Shown piece after piece: positions 45,279 to 57,426 of a stretch of DNA of 64,000 nt (the stretch's first letter is position 1; each line of letters opens with the position of its first letter). The position numbers and the translations under genes were made by a program. The DNA lies in the NCBI GenBank assembly GCA_003255025.1, contig QANY01005064.1:744001-808000 (forward strand), in the 5' to 3' direction. The notes under the pieces are model-generated. The model ran no database searches. It saw nothing but the letters and a program-made list of their open reading frames with translations, and had not been told where the DNA came from. This stretch comes from Datisca glomerata. Taxonomy: Eukaryota; Streptophyta; Magnoliopsida; Cucurbitales; Datiscaceae.

Positions 45279-47343
45279 TCAGCTCGGAGCGGGGGGAGAA
45301 GAAGCTGGATTACCATTTGGAAATGAGGCTACACCGTTGTCACCCTCTTGATTAACTTGCTCTTCACTAGCATGCCGGACGAAATCTTCCGGGGACATGT
45401 GGGACCCGTGGCAAGCACAGACGATCCTTATCTGGTTCGCGTTGTATCGGTAAGTTACACCAGAAATCGTCCTACCGTTTGGTCCTGCCCCAGTGGTAGA
45501 AACCCAAGGTAGGTTCGGGAATGAACCACACCCTCCGAATTTGAGGTCTGCAGCAATGCCCGGTTTTATAGAAGAGAAATCAAGTGATAAACTGGCTGTC
45601 ACTTGTTCAGATGATGCATCTTTGGCAGCAACGTTTGTACTGCTTTCTTTTACATCTCCGGCTTGAAAAGAAGACCCTTCTTCCGTTATATGCTGTTTGA
45701 TATCACCTCTACCCCGTTCGAATTTCCTCCCGTCGTAATGTGTAACCTCAGATGAATTAGGTGGAATTCCTTGCATCGCAACTACATCAAACGAGAAGGA
45801 TAAGATTCATTTCAGATAGAGATATTTCAATTTTATGGTATACAGGAAAGAAAATGAAGTTATTATTTATAGAATTACTCAAATATTTTGAAATTCTCCA
45901 TTCCGGGTGAAGACGTCACAATTACAGCCCACAAAGACGGTTGATCAAATTTTGTTTTTCTTTTGAAAACATCAAGGAGGTTGAATAAAGGTAAATGTGT
46001 ACTTATAGCTCATCAACAGTAGATGTTGGTTTCTGCATGTAACATGACTAATATCCTTTGATTCTAATGTTCTGGAGTCAACTGTACTGGAAATTGTCTA
46101 ACGGAAAGAGTTGAGACCTTTCAGCCGTGTTGGTTCTTGGAAAATAAGAAGGAAAGGAAAATACGAGGAACAGTAAGCGGAGTTAGAGGGAAAATGAAGG
46201 AAGTTGTTAACCTGGTAAAATTCATTCATGCCACTATTTTCAGACACCAGACAATGAAAAATGTAATCCTTCACATTTTCCTTTCCTTGCAAATTTCCAA
46301 GATCCAAACATAGCCTTCAGAACTTATATCGAGGTTCCATGAAAAGAGAACGTATGCAAGACAAACAAATCTCTATCTAGAAAGCATTCTGCGTATGTCC
46401 CCTTACTACAAATCTAAGGAAGAAATGAAAATACTGGCACGTCTGATTATATCGGACATTTACCTGAACTAGGTGGACCTCTACCTTGTTGGTGCAACTG
46501 TTGAGGATGAGAAACCAAACCCCAGGAGTTATCTTGGACTGATGAACTGCCAAACAACAACGGCATGTTTCCAGATCGATCGCCGTTTGCACTGGGCAAT
46601 ACTTGCATCATTCCGGGTAGTTGGCCAGTTGTACTATGGTTTGCAGTTTGGACAGAGAATGGAATACCATAAGTCAAGTTTCCCAGCTTAAATTCATTAC
46701 TTGACAAACTGTTATACCTCTTTTGCCCATTTATTTCAGCAGCACTTGAATCAGCAAATCCACTGACCTCCTTTGGAACCTCAGACAAAGCACCAACTCC
46801 TATGTGTCTTGAGATTGAACCCTCAACTTCAGACTCTGCCACATCTTCATTTTCAGAAGCTGAACCAACTTTAGTTATTGCAAGATCTGATGTTCTCGTC
46901 TCATTGTGTAAATCATTACGATGAGTTTCTCTCTCATATTTCTTCTGATGGTTTATCTCTTCAAAAAATGACTTGCGTTTGTGACCGACCTGATCCGGTT
47001 GTTTATCTTGCTCAAATTCTGCGGTCTGTTTATTATTTGAAACCCAGACTCCTTTCCCCTTCAAGTTTGTAGAAGAATCATCTCCATCTCCACTAGCCTT
47101 GGAAAGGTCACTAAAAAAGTTCTCTTTCGGTTTGACAGAATCACCCCTCAGCAACACAGTACCTGAATCTTGTTTATGATTGCCACCTTGAAGGAAATTC
47201 CGAAAATCATCAACTATTTTATTACCTCTATCACTTTCTTCTGTCCTAATATCCGAGTAGCTAGCAATTTTACCCTTGGATTTCAAGGACGATCCACCAC
47301 AGGAGAGACCCAAGCTAAGCTCAAGCCCGTTCTCATCCTCCAT
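45279..47343 (-). CDS. NINJA: NINJA-family adaptor protein (jasmonate signalling repressor)
   Basis: NINJA links JAZ repressors to the TOPLESS co-repressor in the nucleus and so restrains jasmonate-responsive transcription. Two coding exons: 46464-47343 and 45279-45781, joined by a 682-bp intron with donor CAG|GTAAAT and acceptor TGTAG; the join is in frame (SSG then VAMQGIPP) and gives 460 residues. The EAR motif LELSLGL is at residues 7-13, the basic region KRKSFFEEINHQKKYERE at about 122-139 matches the family's middle domain and may be a nuclear signal, and the C-terminal domain (about 365-436) is highly conserved: KPGIAADLKFGGCGSFPNLP, WVSTTGAGPNGRTISGVTYR, IRIVCACHGSHMSPEDFVRH. The Met at 47343 directly precedes the EAR motif, as in the family. 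The closest family members are Arabidopsis NINJA and tobacco mc410, rather than the ABI5-binding AFPs. Confidence 0.93.
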
Positions 47344-48720
47344 CTTCTAGTTAAAAGTTTATGACTGGGGGCTTATTTAACGTTCACTAACCAGCTTTTT
47401 TAGAGCGACAAATTCTCCGAAGATTGTTTCTGAGATATTGAATGATCATCTTAGAGTTAACAGATCTCACTCTAGGTACAGCAGCACTACCAAGTATAAT
47501 AGAAAACGTTAAGTTCCATGTAATTCAAGCATTTCCTCAGCAATGTGACCATCAAGATTTAAACAATTATGCCCTATTAGGATCTGATCGTTGACACAGT
47601 TTTCATATCAGATAATAAATCAGAGAAGATATTCATGATGTTGATCAAATAAATTAGTCAAGCCGAAGCCTTAAACCCAGCTTAACGAAACAGGTGGGGA
47701 TAATTAATGAAGCTCTAATCAACTGTTCACACTATTGGAAAAAAAAGGCCACTGGTAGGGGTTTCAGTTCTGTAATTTTCTGTTTTTGAAATGAAGAAAT
47801 TATCCAGAAAACAAGTTTATCAAACACGCATGTCAATTTTAACAGATTTTCAAGACTGTTTTTAAATAAGCTTTCAGGAAGTTTATACTAAAACACTTCT
47901 TGAATACTATCACCAAACACGATTTCTGGATATTAAACTGTTTTAGGAATACACGTGTTTTCACTTTTTTATGGGAACTTGTTCTCAAATCCCCAACCAG
48001 ACGGGTCCTAAGGTACTTTCACACCACTCCATGCCCATGGAACTAAACACCTAATCTTAACTGGTTTGACTCAGATTAAAATGCACGATAAATTTTCACC
48101 TTAAGACGCCAAATTTTAAGCTTAAATAAAATGCTTATTATTTCTGGAAGCAGAAACCTAAAAAAGTTCTTGCAGACTTACTTCATGAAATTTCTCGGCA
48201 AATTGATCAAAAATGAAAATTCTCGGAAAACAAACAAGAGAACCTAGATCTCCCAATCACCAAATCATGCAAAGAAACCCATGTAGTATTTAAATTAAAG
48301 TTAACCGAGAAACAGAAAATCGAAAATATTAAGAAAGATAATTTAAGAGAGGGGGAAAAAAGGATAAATCAATCTTCCATCTCACTAATTCAACAATACA
48401 GAACCTTAGTCCATTGAAAATCCAATATCAACAAAAGAATTCGATGACAAAGAGTAAAACATTTTGATCTATCGTAGAGATAAAATCTCAGCAGAGCAGA
48501 AAAAACCTCCATAACTGATCAGAAATTAAATGAAAAAGCAACAGAGAGAGAGAGAGACCTTAATTAGAGGAAGATACGGCTGAGGGAAAGGAAGCTGTAG
48601 AAGTTCGGAAATGAAAGGTTGTGTGAGAGAGAAAGTTAGAGGAGAACGTGGATTTTGGTACTGTGTAGTGGAGAACTGTTCAAAGCCACCATTTCTCTTC
48701 TCTTTCTTTTCTATTTTTTA
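47344..48720 (-). other. Likely NINJA 5' UTR with a long leader intron, and promoter
   Basis: Upstream of the ATG there are acceptor-like sites (AACTAG six bases and CCCCAG about 22 bases before the ATG), and about 1.2 kb upstream a CT-rich leader (CTCTAACTTTCTCTCTCACAC, 48580-48650) is followed by AATTAAG|GTCTCTC, a possible donor. A leader intron of about 1.2 kb would explain the gap without coding sequence. The exact donor is uncertain; a CT repeat at about 48542-48556 lies just inside it. Confidence 0.5.
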
Positions 48721-49400
48721 ATTAATTTGCGAATGTGATTAATATTGTCTTTGGGTTAGATTCTCCTGGCCATTTTGGTAAATTTAATTTGTAAATATAT
48801 GTTGCCTCTTCACTCTTTAGTCCTTGTTCTTATTATTATTTGATCTTCTCTCCCTCTCTTTGCACCCATTTCTATTTTCGACTCTTTCCCATTCTCTCCT
48901 CCTTACAATGGATTCACATCTCCACATTTCTCTAAAAAAATTTAATGAAAAATAGATGTGTCAATAGTTACTTCACAAACTGGTAATAAAACATTACTTC
49001 ATCACACGCGTCACATCTCCAGCATAGCTTTTGCACATATTATTGGGCTGAAACTGTAGGATTACGATTAGAAATAGTTTTAGCCCTAACTATTGACAGT
49101 GGTGAATACTCGAATCTGTATTAAATGTATTTAAGCATAAAATCAAATCTTACTGCTGAATCAACTATTTGTTGATCATTTCTCCATCTTTTTGCACGTA
49201 TCATTATACATCTACTTTTTTCATTTAAACTGTTTTTTTCTCAAAGAAATTCACATTTAGTTACTTTTCTGTTGATATGGTAAAATTTTATTAGTGCGAA
49301 ATACATGAGATAAGCAATTGAGACCGTCTTGTTTTCCTCACAATATATATTCTTTTGTTGCCATTTGCATATAAGTTAGGGTAAACCACACTTTTTTTTA
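48721..49400. other. Intergenic DNA upstream of the NINJA-like gene
   Basis: AT-rich sequence with pyrimidine-rich patches (48840-48910). I see no gene or repeat. Confidence 0.5.
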
Positions 49401-49413
49401 AACTGGAAATACT

Positions 49414-50110
49414 TTACTCATAAACTTTTGTCAATATAATACATAAGTCCTCAAGTATATAAGGAGTAATTCCAATACAATACGAGGAAGTGGAAACAGA
49501 TATTGCATACCGAGCTAGTCTATTAGCAATAGAATTACAACATCTAGGAATATGTTTAATGTTACATAAAGGAAATGAAGGAAGCATAACTTTAATGGTC
49601 TTGATGATATTCCCCGGTTCTAAGAGAATGTCCTTTGAAGCTGTCAAAGCTGTGCGTTCCTTGTAGAATCTAATTCGATGAGGCTAATCTGGATATTATT
49701 GCTCCTAGCAAATTTGAGTCCTTCAAGGATTGCCAAGCATTCTGTTGAGAAAACGTCATAAATTGCATCGAAGAAGAGGGAACTTGCTACCAGAACCGAT
49801 CTTTGACAATCCCTAATGACTAACCCAATTCCAGAACCATTCATGGAAACTGAGACATCTACATTAAGTTTAAATAAGTCCGGGCTTGGCTTTTTCCATT
49901 TAGAAGCTGGTTCCAGAGAAGCTTTCGGTTTCTTGTTGGAAGGAGGATGGAAATTTATCCATTCTCTAAAATAAGATGCTTAAGAGCTCTACATACATTC
50001 TCAGAAGCTTTTGTAAACATAAGACAATCATCGATGAATAAAAGATGAGATATAATTTGGCCTCCTTTACCAACCCCTAGGCATTGTAGAACCCCTGACT
50101 CAACTCACGT
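49414..50110 (-). pseudogene. LINE fragment: reverse-transcriptase tail fused to RNase H
   Basis: The minus strand starts with the catalytic end of a non-LTR reverse transcriptase (ISHLLFIDDCLMFTKASENV, with FIDD in place of the usual FADD) and after a short stretch jumps to the linker and RNase H domain (KWKKPSPDLFKLNVDVSVSM, GSGIGLVIRDCQRSVLVASS, STECLAILEGLKFARSNNIQ, SLIELDST, then IKHIPRCCNSIANRLARYAI). The RNase H domain carries the expected acidic positions (the D of LNVD, E of STECLA, D of LIELDS). Several hundred residues between the two parts are deleted, and a frameshift separates ARNAQL-like and MTASKDILLE parts. Confidence 0.8.
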
Positions 50111-50469
50111 GCATAGATTTTTGCCAATTTTTTGTAGAGGTGTCAAGCGGACCGGTACAACAAGGAATATCCAGACACACGTGAGACCTGTCGGACCGGC
50201 TCAAAATGACACAATTGTTAGGCATGCCGGGCTTAGTTATAGTTAAATTTACTTGGTACCTCTAAAGAATAAAGTGATAAAATAAATTAAAATAAATGAA
50301 ACGCCCATAAAAATAAATCTAATTTCTTACAAAAAGAGATTGTCTTGTTCTTTTGATTTAACATTCAGGGTTTCTCTGTCATTTCCAATGAAACGGTGAT
50401 AGGTAGTTGAGGTTGGACCATTCAAATCATTTTGGATGACATTGACTATGTATGGGGTTCGATGTCATT

Positions 50470-53225
50470 TGTAAGATTGATATGATCAACCGAGAAGGAG
50501 GTGGATTGAGTGGTTGTGAACAATAGAATTTTTTTACACTCGAGTGTCAAATGATAATCCAAGAATGAATTTCACTAGGCACGAGTTTAATGCTCAAATA
50601 AAAAGTGAACAAGCATGAAAAGTAAATCCACATAAATATAAATTAAGTAAATATTAAAGTGAATAAATATTAACTTGAGTACCGGCAAAACATGAATTGT
50701 AAGTTAATAAAAGAACGCAAGAAAATGTAAAGCATATGGAAATAAAGAGAGTAAGGAGTGGGGTATAACGCCCGAAGTTTTTACATAGTTTAGAAAATCA
50801 TATCCTTTGTCCACGCATCAAGGATCCCCTTGAAGATTTTTCCTTTACGATCTTCTTAAAGGTGAAAACCAAACTTTTATAAACCCTATTGGTTTATAAT
50901 ACCAATCAAAATCTCTTACAAATAGAACTCTATCAAGATAAAAAATCAAAGCTCATTCACAATTATTTTTCTCACTCAAGAAGATTATCTAAGCTCAAGA
51001 ACACAAATAGAAACACTAAGAATTTAGAGATAATAGAGAGAAATGCTGAAAATTGTTGTGGAAAAAGTAAAAAATAGCATGTCAGTGATCCCATTGGTTT
51101 GCTGGTTGGGAGATTTTATGTCCCGTTTCAATGAATTTGTCTCCTCTCTTTCTAGTCCCGTCTAATTCTCTTCCCTTAAGGTAGTATTGTTGGAATATGT
51201 CCATAAACTAGCGTGTAATAACTATTTATTTGTATTTAGTTATTTCTCAGACATTAATATTCTTGAATTTTTATGAATAAATTGAAAATTTTATTTTAAA
51301 TTAGAGTGTGTTTGTAAATTACTCAAGTCCTGGAACTTTCATCAACGAACAAAGAGTGAAGACAGATACATCTCCAGATGAACTCTTCTGAGAAAGTTCT
51401 GAACGACATTCGCAGTCTTACGATCGACTGGGTAATCGAATCTAATTACGACTGTTAAGTTGAAGGAATGCCAGTCGTGGAGCGTAGGAGTGGAGACTCA
51501 AACGGTTAACCTAGATATGTTATGAACATATTGAATAGACCGATAACAAATTAGTTTAGAGCTCAAAACTGTTTACCTAGCTCTAAATCTAATTGTTACA
51601 ACTTAAATGTATTTTCATAATTACCTTAATCTTGAGGTGAAGACATAGTTTGACTTAGTTGGTTGCAATCTTTGATACGTCAGCTGAGCGAGTTTGAATT
51701 GACGGACAACGCATCGACTATTGGGATTGTAACTCAATTAAGTTGGAGTTACGTGATTCATAGATGTGGAAATTTAAGGTTAGATTGCGAAATCAACAAT
51801 CTGACCTTATGCTTTATTGATGAGTATGTGAATAAATTAACCTGGTCAAGTATTCAATGAATTGAGTTATTTATTAAGACTTGTGAATTGTATGAGACAA
51901 TTCACTATTATGTCTTTCTTATTCACAGTCAATAAAGGAGTTATGGAAACAATAACAAGAGGAGTAAAACAGTAATTTTATATTTCACTCTTGTTACTGA
52001 TATTCACGATGGGTATTATGTTAAAATATTCTGTGGACCCTGAAAATAAAAATGAATCGAGAGCTGATTTGATATCGAACCTATAGTGGAGTCGTACAAT
52101 ATCATGATTAAATAGGTCAGAAATTTATGGAGATAAATTCACCGGGTATTAGAATCCTTAGCTTTGTTCGTGTGGGTCCATCCGGTATTAGAAATAGCTC
52201 ATGAGAATAATAATAGAGAAACATAGTAAATTAGATCAAAATGTGTTTTGGTGTCAAAACATATTTCCTACACCTATTATATGTGATGAGTGATGTCACT
52301 TAATTGGTTAAGTGTGATTAATTGTATTAAAATTAATTAATTTATTATTTCTAATTATTAGATAATTAATAAAAAAATAAAAAAATTAATTAATTAATTA
52401 ATATAATGATCAATTAAATCTATCAATTAGTTTGATAAATTTCGATACAACTCTAACATTGTGGAGATATACTAATTTTCGGCAATTTGAATATATGAAA
52501 ATGAATTTTCAAAAATTTAAAATATATGAGTATATTTGTAAATATCGAAAATTAGATTTTATAAATATTTAATAGCAATTTGATTTGCACATAGATAGAT
52601 AGAAATATAAATCTCATATCCCAAGTATTGCCGCCGATTTAGAGAGCACTGAAGGAAAAATATTCGATTTTTTCTTTCAATCGTTTTGAGAGCACACACT
52701 CAAATTCCTATACAAAATTCTCGTGAGATATATTTATGAAATTAACGGGTGGTTGTTGGTGGACGAATGTCACAAATCGTTCTTGGAGTTCAAGTGCATG
52801 ATTCAGATCTTGAAACTTGAAGAACACGAATAACACTCAAAGGAAATCTGCCAATTCAGAAATTCTCCGATACAAAATATAGGTGAAAATTTGTTTCTAA
52901 CCTTATCTTCTCGTTTAATATCGTATATGCATAATCACACGTTATTTAGTATTAAATTATTTAATTCGATTGAATAAGTTAATTGAATTTTTTTTATATT
53001 CCGCCCACGAACCATCCATGGTTCAAACTTATTTTTTTAGTTAATTTTAAAATCTATCGATCCAACAAGTATATGGTAATTTTCTAAGTACGGTTTTTGG
53101 AATTCAGAGTGATAAGGCTATCTTAGGATATTTCATGACTGAGTGGGTTGATTTTTATTAGTTAGGTATATTCTTGGCAGTATTCTTGAGCCTAATAAAA
53201 ATAAATCAACTTAAGTTCCTATTAC
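50470..53225 (-). mobile_element. LTR relic related to the 1.9-6.2 kb element, split by a solo LTR
   Basis: The segment 50470-51187 starts TGTAAGATTGATATG and follows the order of the LTRs at 1903 and 5036 (CGAGTTTAATGCTCAA, AGTGAACAAG, CTCACTCAAGAA), only more diverged. After the solo LTR the match resumes (AATAAAAATAAAT, then TCCTATTACAAATTACAT against TCCTAATAAAAATTACAT). It ends near 53225 without the expected GCTAACA terminus. No internal domain was seen. Confidence 0.6.
51183..53072 (+). mobile_element. Solo LTR (copia family) with perfect TSD AGTAT
   Basis: This 1,880-bp LTR (51188-53067) starts TGTTGGA and ends TCCAACA, a perfect 7-bp terminal inverted repeat, and is bracketed by AGTAT on both sides (51183-51187 and 53068-53072). 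There is no internal region, so it is the product of recombination between the two LTRs of a former full element. It belongs to the same family as the LTRs of the copia element at 20996-25514, in the opposite orientation. Reading frames inside it are chance. Confidence 0.93.
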
Positions 53226-53755
53226 AAATTACATAGAAATTGACTTTCAAGTGTATTAGTTAAGTTTCTTCACATTTAACTAGCGGGACGAAACAAGTTT
53301 CTCACCTATCTTATGATGGGATGGGACGGCATGGGAAGAGATTTGTTCCGTGTAGGATGGGATGGGACACGGGATAAAATTAAAAAAAAGATTTGTCATG
53401 TCTCGTCCCGATAACTTTATAAGTAACCTAAAATTTTGTCTCTTTTATATTTTTGACATTAGTGTTTTAAGATTTAACATTTAATCTTTTCAATTTTAAA
53501 CTTTCTTTATAATTTGTATTTTTAATTTGTAACACTTCGAATTTTAACTCTATTTTTAGCTTTTATGTTAGAAATGCCTAAAAAAGTCTTCAGAGGGAAA
53601 AAATCAACAAAGGCCCCAAACATTTTTTGTCCTCCTATCCCATCTCGTCTCAAACCGGGATTCGTCTCGTCCCGTGCAGTTAATTAAGACAGGATGAGAC
53701 GTGATATAAATGTCAAAAAACATCTCTTGTCATCCTGTGCACGCTCCTAATGATC
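53226..53755. repeat. GGGACGAG-rich block, copy 1
   Basis: Begins ATTGACTTTCAAGTGTATT and contains GATGGGATGGGACGGCATGG, TTGTCATGTCTCGTCCCG and CTTTTATGTTAGAAATGCC. It is directly repeated at 54873-55231. The far end (CATCCTGTGCACGCTCCTAA, 53735-53754) resembles the TAGGxGxGxxCA ends of some hAT-like elements in reverse complement, but the family is not certain. Confidence 0.7.
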
Positions 53756-54872
53756 AGAAAAGCCATAGAACAAGTAGGCAAATAGATCAAACCCGCATTA
53801 CAACATTAAATTTCTTATTCAGCTTTTCTGCTACATGAATGAAATGATGAGTTATGTCATTATACTGAGTTGAAATTATACTAGGTGATATATTTCAATA
53901 TATTATAGCATATACTATAACATATTTATTATTTCTTTATTATGAAATAAATTATAACTAACTTATTAGATTTGAAATGCGGGATGTTAAAGATATAACA
54001 GAATATTTAATTTGATGTAATAAAATAAGATGAATCTACTATTCAGCTACGTGTCCTTATAGTTAAGATAAGTCTAAAATATTTTGAACTATAAATCATA
54101 ATCGCTTAATTTTAAGTTTTTTCCTCTCCATTCGAACAATTCGTAGTGAAAACTCTCATATTGTTGTGTGTATCCTCTTTATGCTACGAATTTATTCATG
54201 CCTTTGAAGTATTTAATTAAACTATATGACATTGTTATTATGGTGGAAAGAGTTTGTTTGAAAATATAAAAATACAACAATTCTTATAAGTTGATGAGGA
54301 GTTTCTCCACTGGTCCAATCACGTCATTAGTTCTATTGCAGCAAAGCTATATCTATAATATATATAAATGGAGTTAAGAGAAGAAGAACATTTTTGTACA
54401 AAAAAATGTCCCTACTACTTCATAGAATTCTTTAGTTATCCTTCTTAAATGTTCAAATTAAATATTAATAGTCTTAAATTAAATGATTAGTAAGAAACTG
54501 TATGACTTAAATTCTATTACAATAACATACATTAACATGCATGAAATAAAAATGAGATGCATGAAAAAAAAGTGAATTAAATGTAAATATATTTGTTAAA
54601 ACATACAGTTAATATATGTGTATAATATATTCTTGAACGAAATAATCTAATATGTTTTTATGAATTCTACAAGCATACAATATAGGTGCACCAATAATTA
54701 TCTATGTATGTTTAATACTTTTAATCCTTCAGAACATTATATTAATAGTATTTTTATTATTTAGCTTTACATGTGCAGCACATATTAGGGATTAATATAT
54801 TAATAAATATTATTAATGAATATATCATGTCATTATTAGACATATGCATTATAAAAATTGTTCAACTCACGT
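53756..54872. other. AT-rich spacer between the duplicated blocks
   Basis: No gene or clear repeat seen. Confidence 0.45.
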
Positions 54873-55231
54873 GCATTGACTTTCAAGTGTACTATTTAAG
54901 TTTCTCCACATTTAACTAACGGGACGAGATGAGTTTCTTACCCATCTTGGGATGGGACGGGAAGGGAATGGACTTATTGCATGCAGAATGGGACAGGACG
55001 AGGGAAAAAGTTAAAAAAATGACTTGTCATGTCTCGTCCCATCCCGATGACTTTATAAGTAGCCTAAAATTTTTTCCCTTCTAAATTTTTGACATTAGTC
55101 TTTTAAGAGTTAATATTTAATCTCTTTAACTTTAATCTTTTTTTAATTTGCAGCCCTTAGAATTTTAGCTCAATTTTTAGCTTTTATGTTAGAAATGCCT
55201 AAAAAAGTCTTTAGAGGGAAAAATCTACAAA
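54873..55231. repeat. GGGACGAG-rich block, copy 2, cut by a CACTA end
   Basis: Direct repeat of 53226 onward, same order of landmarks (ATTGACTTTCAAGTGTACT, TTGTCATGTCTCGTCCCATC, CTTTTATGTTAGAAATGCC). Similarity to copy 1 stops within AAATCTACAAA, immediately before CACTACAAGAA at 55232, so copy 2 was interrupted by another insertion. Confidence 0.75.
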
Positions 55232-56442
55232 CACTACAAGAATATTGACATATTACGACAGTTTTATTGCGACAGTTGGTCCGACCATTGCTAAAAAATG
55301 AACATGAGAGATTTACAGCGACGTTTTTCTTTAACCGTGGCGTTAAATGAAAGAGCAATGCCGATTAAGGTTCTCAACTTCTTGAAGGATTTTTTGGTGC
55401 TTTTGGATTTATTGCATTTGGTGAGTTTAATGTGTTTTATTTCTTCAATTTCTTGCTTTCTCTCTATTTTTCAAATCTATATCAAAACTTTCAGACTTAT
55501 ATAGGGAATTTGGAAAAGTTTTGGGGGATCGGGAGAATTTTTGGGGGAACACGATATGGGTTTGTTTAGAGAAATTAGGGGTGTCCTGCTGGAGTTTGTG
55601 AAAAACAGGTGTGATTCAAAGAAATCTTATTATTTTTGTGTCATTTTTGCTTCAGATTTTTGTGTCCTTTGTTTAATTATAAAAGTGAAGGTATAAATTT
55701 GAGTTGAAACCAACATCTTTTGGAAACCTAGTGTTAAATACATCAGGGCAAAAGCTGCTGCTTACTGATTATATGTAATGATGCATATGAAATCATCTTT
55801 TGTTGTTCTTTTAAGAGATTATGATGATTAGATTGTAATTTGGATTACTTTCAACTTACGTGAACAGGCTAAACAAAAGCAAAAGGGAGAAAGAGCCATT
55901 CAAATTTTTAAATAAAAATGTGCGTATAATGCTCAAAGAATGAGGTTGCTATAGAAGCACTTGAAACAAGAACAAGGAAGAAAACAAGAGAAGATTCTTA
56001 ATTCCTTTTATTCGTTTGCTGTTTGAAGCAAATTCCACACATCTGGGTAAGTTCATTAGCAAGTTTCTTTAATGTTTCTATAAAGAGTAATGACATGATA
56101 GATTAATTTATTGAAAAACAAAACATGACATAAGTGATCAGATAATCATCATATAGATTGATTTATTGAGTTGTGATAGCTGTTTAGTTGTAAATTGACT
56201 TTTATCACTTCTTATGTGTCATAAGTGATGAGATAATCATCATATAGAATGCATTAATAAAGTTTAACTTTTGTAGAAAAAATATTAGAAGTAGAATAGC
56301 ATGAATTTATCGAATAAGAATGTCTAGCGACTATAAATTTTTTTTTCTTAAAGTGGTGAATGATGCATGGCTTTCACAAATTGAAATCATCTGTATAATA
56401 TAGATCTTAAAACGCGCGTTTTGCAAGCTAACCTCACTATAG
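55232..56442 (+). mobile_element. CACTA-type element, left end (right limit uncertain)
   Basis: Starts CACTACAAGAATATTGACAT at 55232 and is followed by short related motifs (ATTACGACAG, ATTGCGACAG, TACAGCGACG), typical of CACTA subterminal regions. The terminus resembles that of the 15333-20591 element, so the two may be one family. No matching right-hand terminus was found before the LTR at about 56443, so the end may be lost. No transposase is visible. Confidence 0.6.
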
Positions 56443-57391
56443 TGTCGCAACGTGCACGCGACATGGAGCGGCGATTAAAAAAATTATTTTTGCAGGAAAA
56501 AGAAATTTGGAGTCGCCACCAATCATTTTAGGGTGTGATTGGTCACCCAATTTTAAGATGAAAATTTTGGTCTACGAAAATTCAAAGTTGGTTCGGGAGT
56601 CGTTTGTGCGTGGGGAAGGTATTAGCACCCCACAACACCCATTATAAAATGGTTATAAAATTTAATCAAATGCTATCCAATTTTTTATTTTAAGGCAAAT
56701 GTTAAAGAAATTCATTTTTGAATGTCCCATTTGGTGCATTTGGTATCATAAAAATGAACAAAATAAATTACCTTTAATGGATGGTTCAAATACCATTGAA
56801 AAATTATTTTTTTGTATTCTTATATCTTTTTAAATCAAAGCATTATTAGAGTTATTCTCGGTATTCCAAGAATAACTCTCCACCTCAGTAGTTCGTAAAG
56901 TTTGGTATCCCAAAAATCTCAAACTCCATCGTCAGCTTTTGTTTAGTGAAAATTAAATAATGGAAGTAACAAAATTTAAATCTAATTATAAAAAAATATA
57001 ATCCACACATACATGAACATTAACTCTAATAATAAGAGAATAATGCAAGAATCACATTATAAGCATGACAATATAAAAATGCTAAATAAATAAATATTGT
57101 AAAGAAAATAAATGTTAATAATTATAACAAAAGGGAAGTAAAAGAATACATATAAAGTTATAAGATGTCAAATTATAGAAAATAGAAAATATTAATATTA
57201 TATAAAACATGCATAAAAAAATAATACATGCAAGTATAAAGTAAAAAGACAACACTATGTAATAAATGGAAGAAAAAGAAATTTAAACAAAAAAATTTAA
57301 GGAAAAGCCACGGTAATGCCGTGGCATTTCCAGCATGCAACAGAGGAAAATCTCCTCTGTTGTTTACTTTTTTTATAATATAATATATTAT

Positions 57392-57426
57392 GATATAATA
57401 ATAATAGTAATAATAATAATAATATT
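57392..57426 (+). repeat. AAT microsatellite within the LTR
   Basis: Imperfect ATA/AAT trinucleotide run. Confidence 0.7.

Noticed and set aside
46473..47364. Plus-strand frames opposite the NINJA exon
   Set aside because: Antisense shadows of a well-supported exon.
50142..50170. TAGAGGTGTCAAGCGGACCGG, resembling a hAT-like terminus
   Set aside because: Only one end seen, no partner terminus or 8-bp duplication; too weak to annotate.
51663..51860. Open frame in the solo LTR, with a similar one at 24493-24681
   Set aside because: Both lie in the same part of related LTRs; noncoding LTR sequence explains the similarity.
56400..56445. CTCACTATAGTG as a possible right end of the CACTA element at 55232
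   Set aside because: Only the five-base CACTA word matches; the adjoining bases do not pair with the left terminus.
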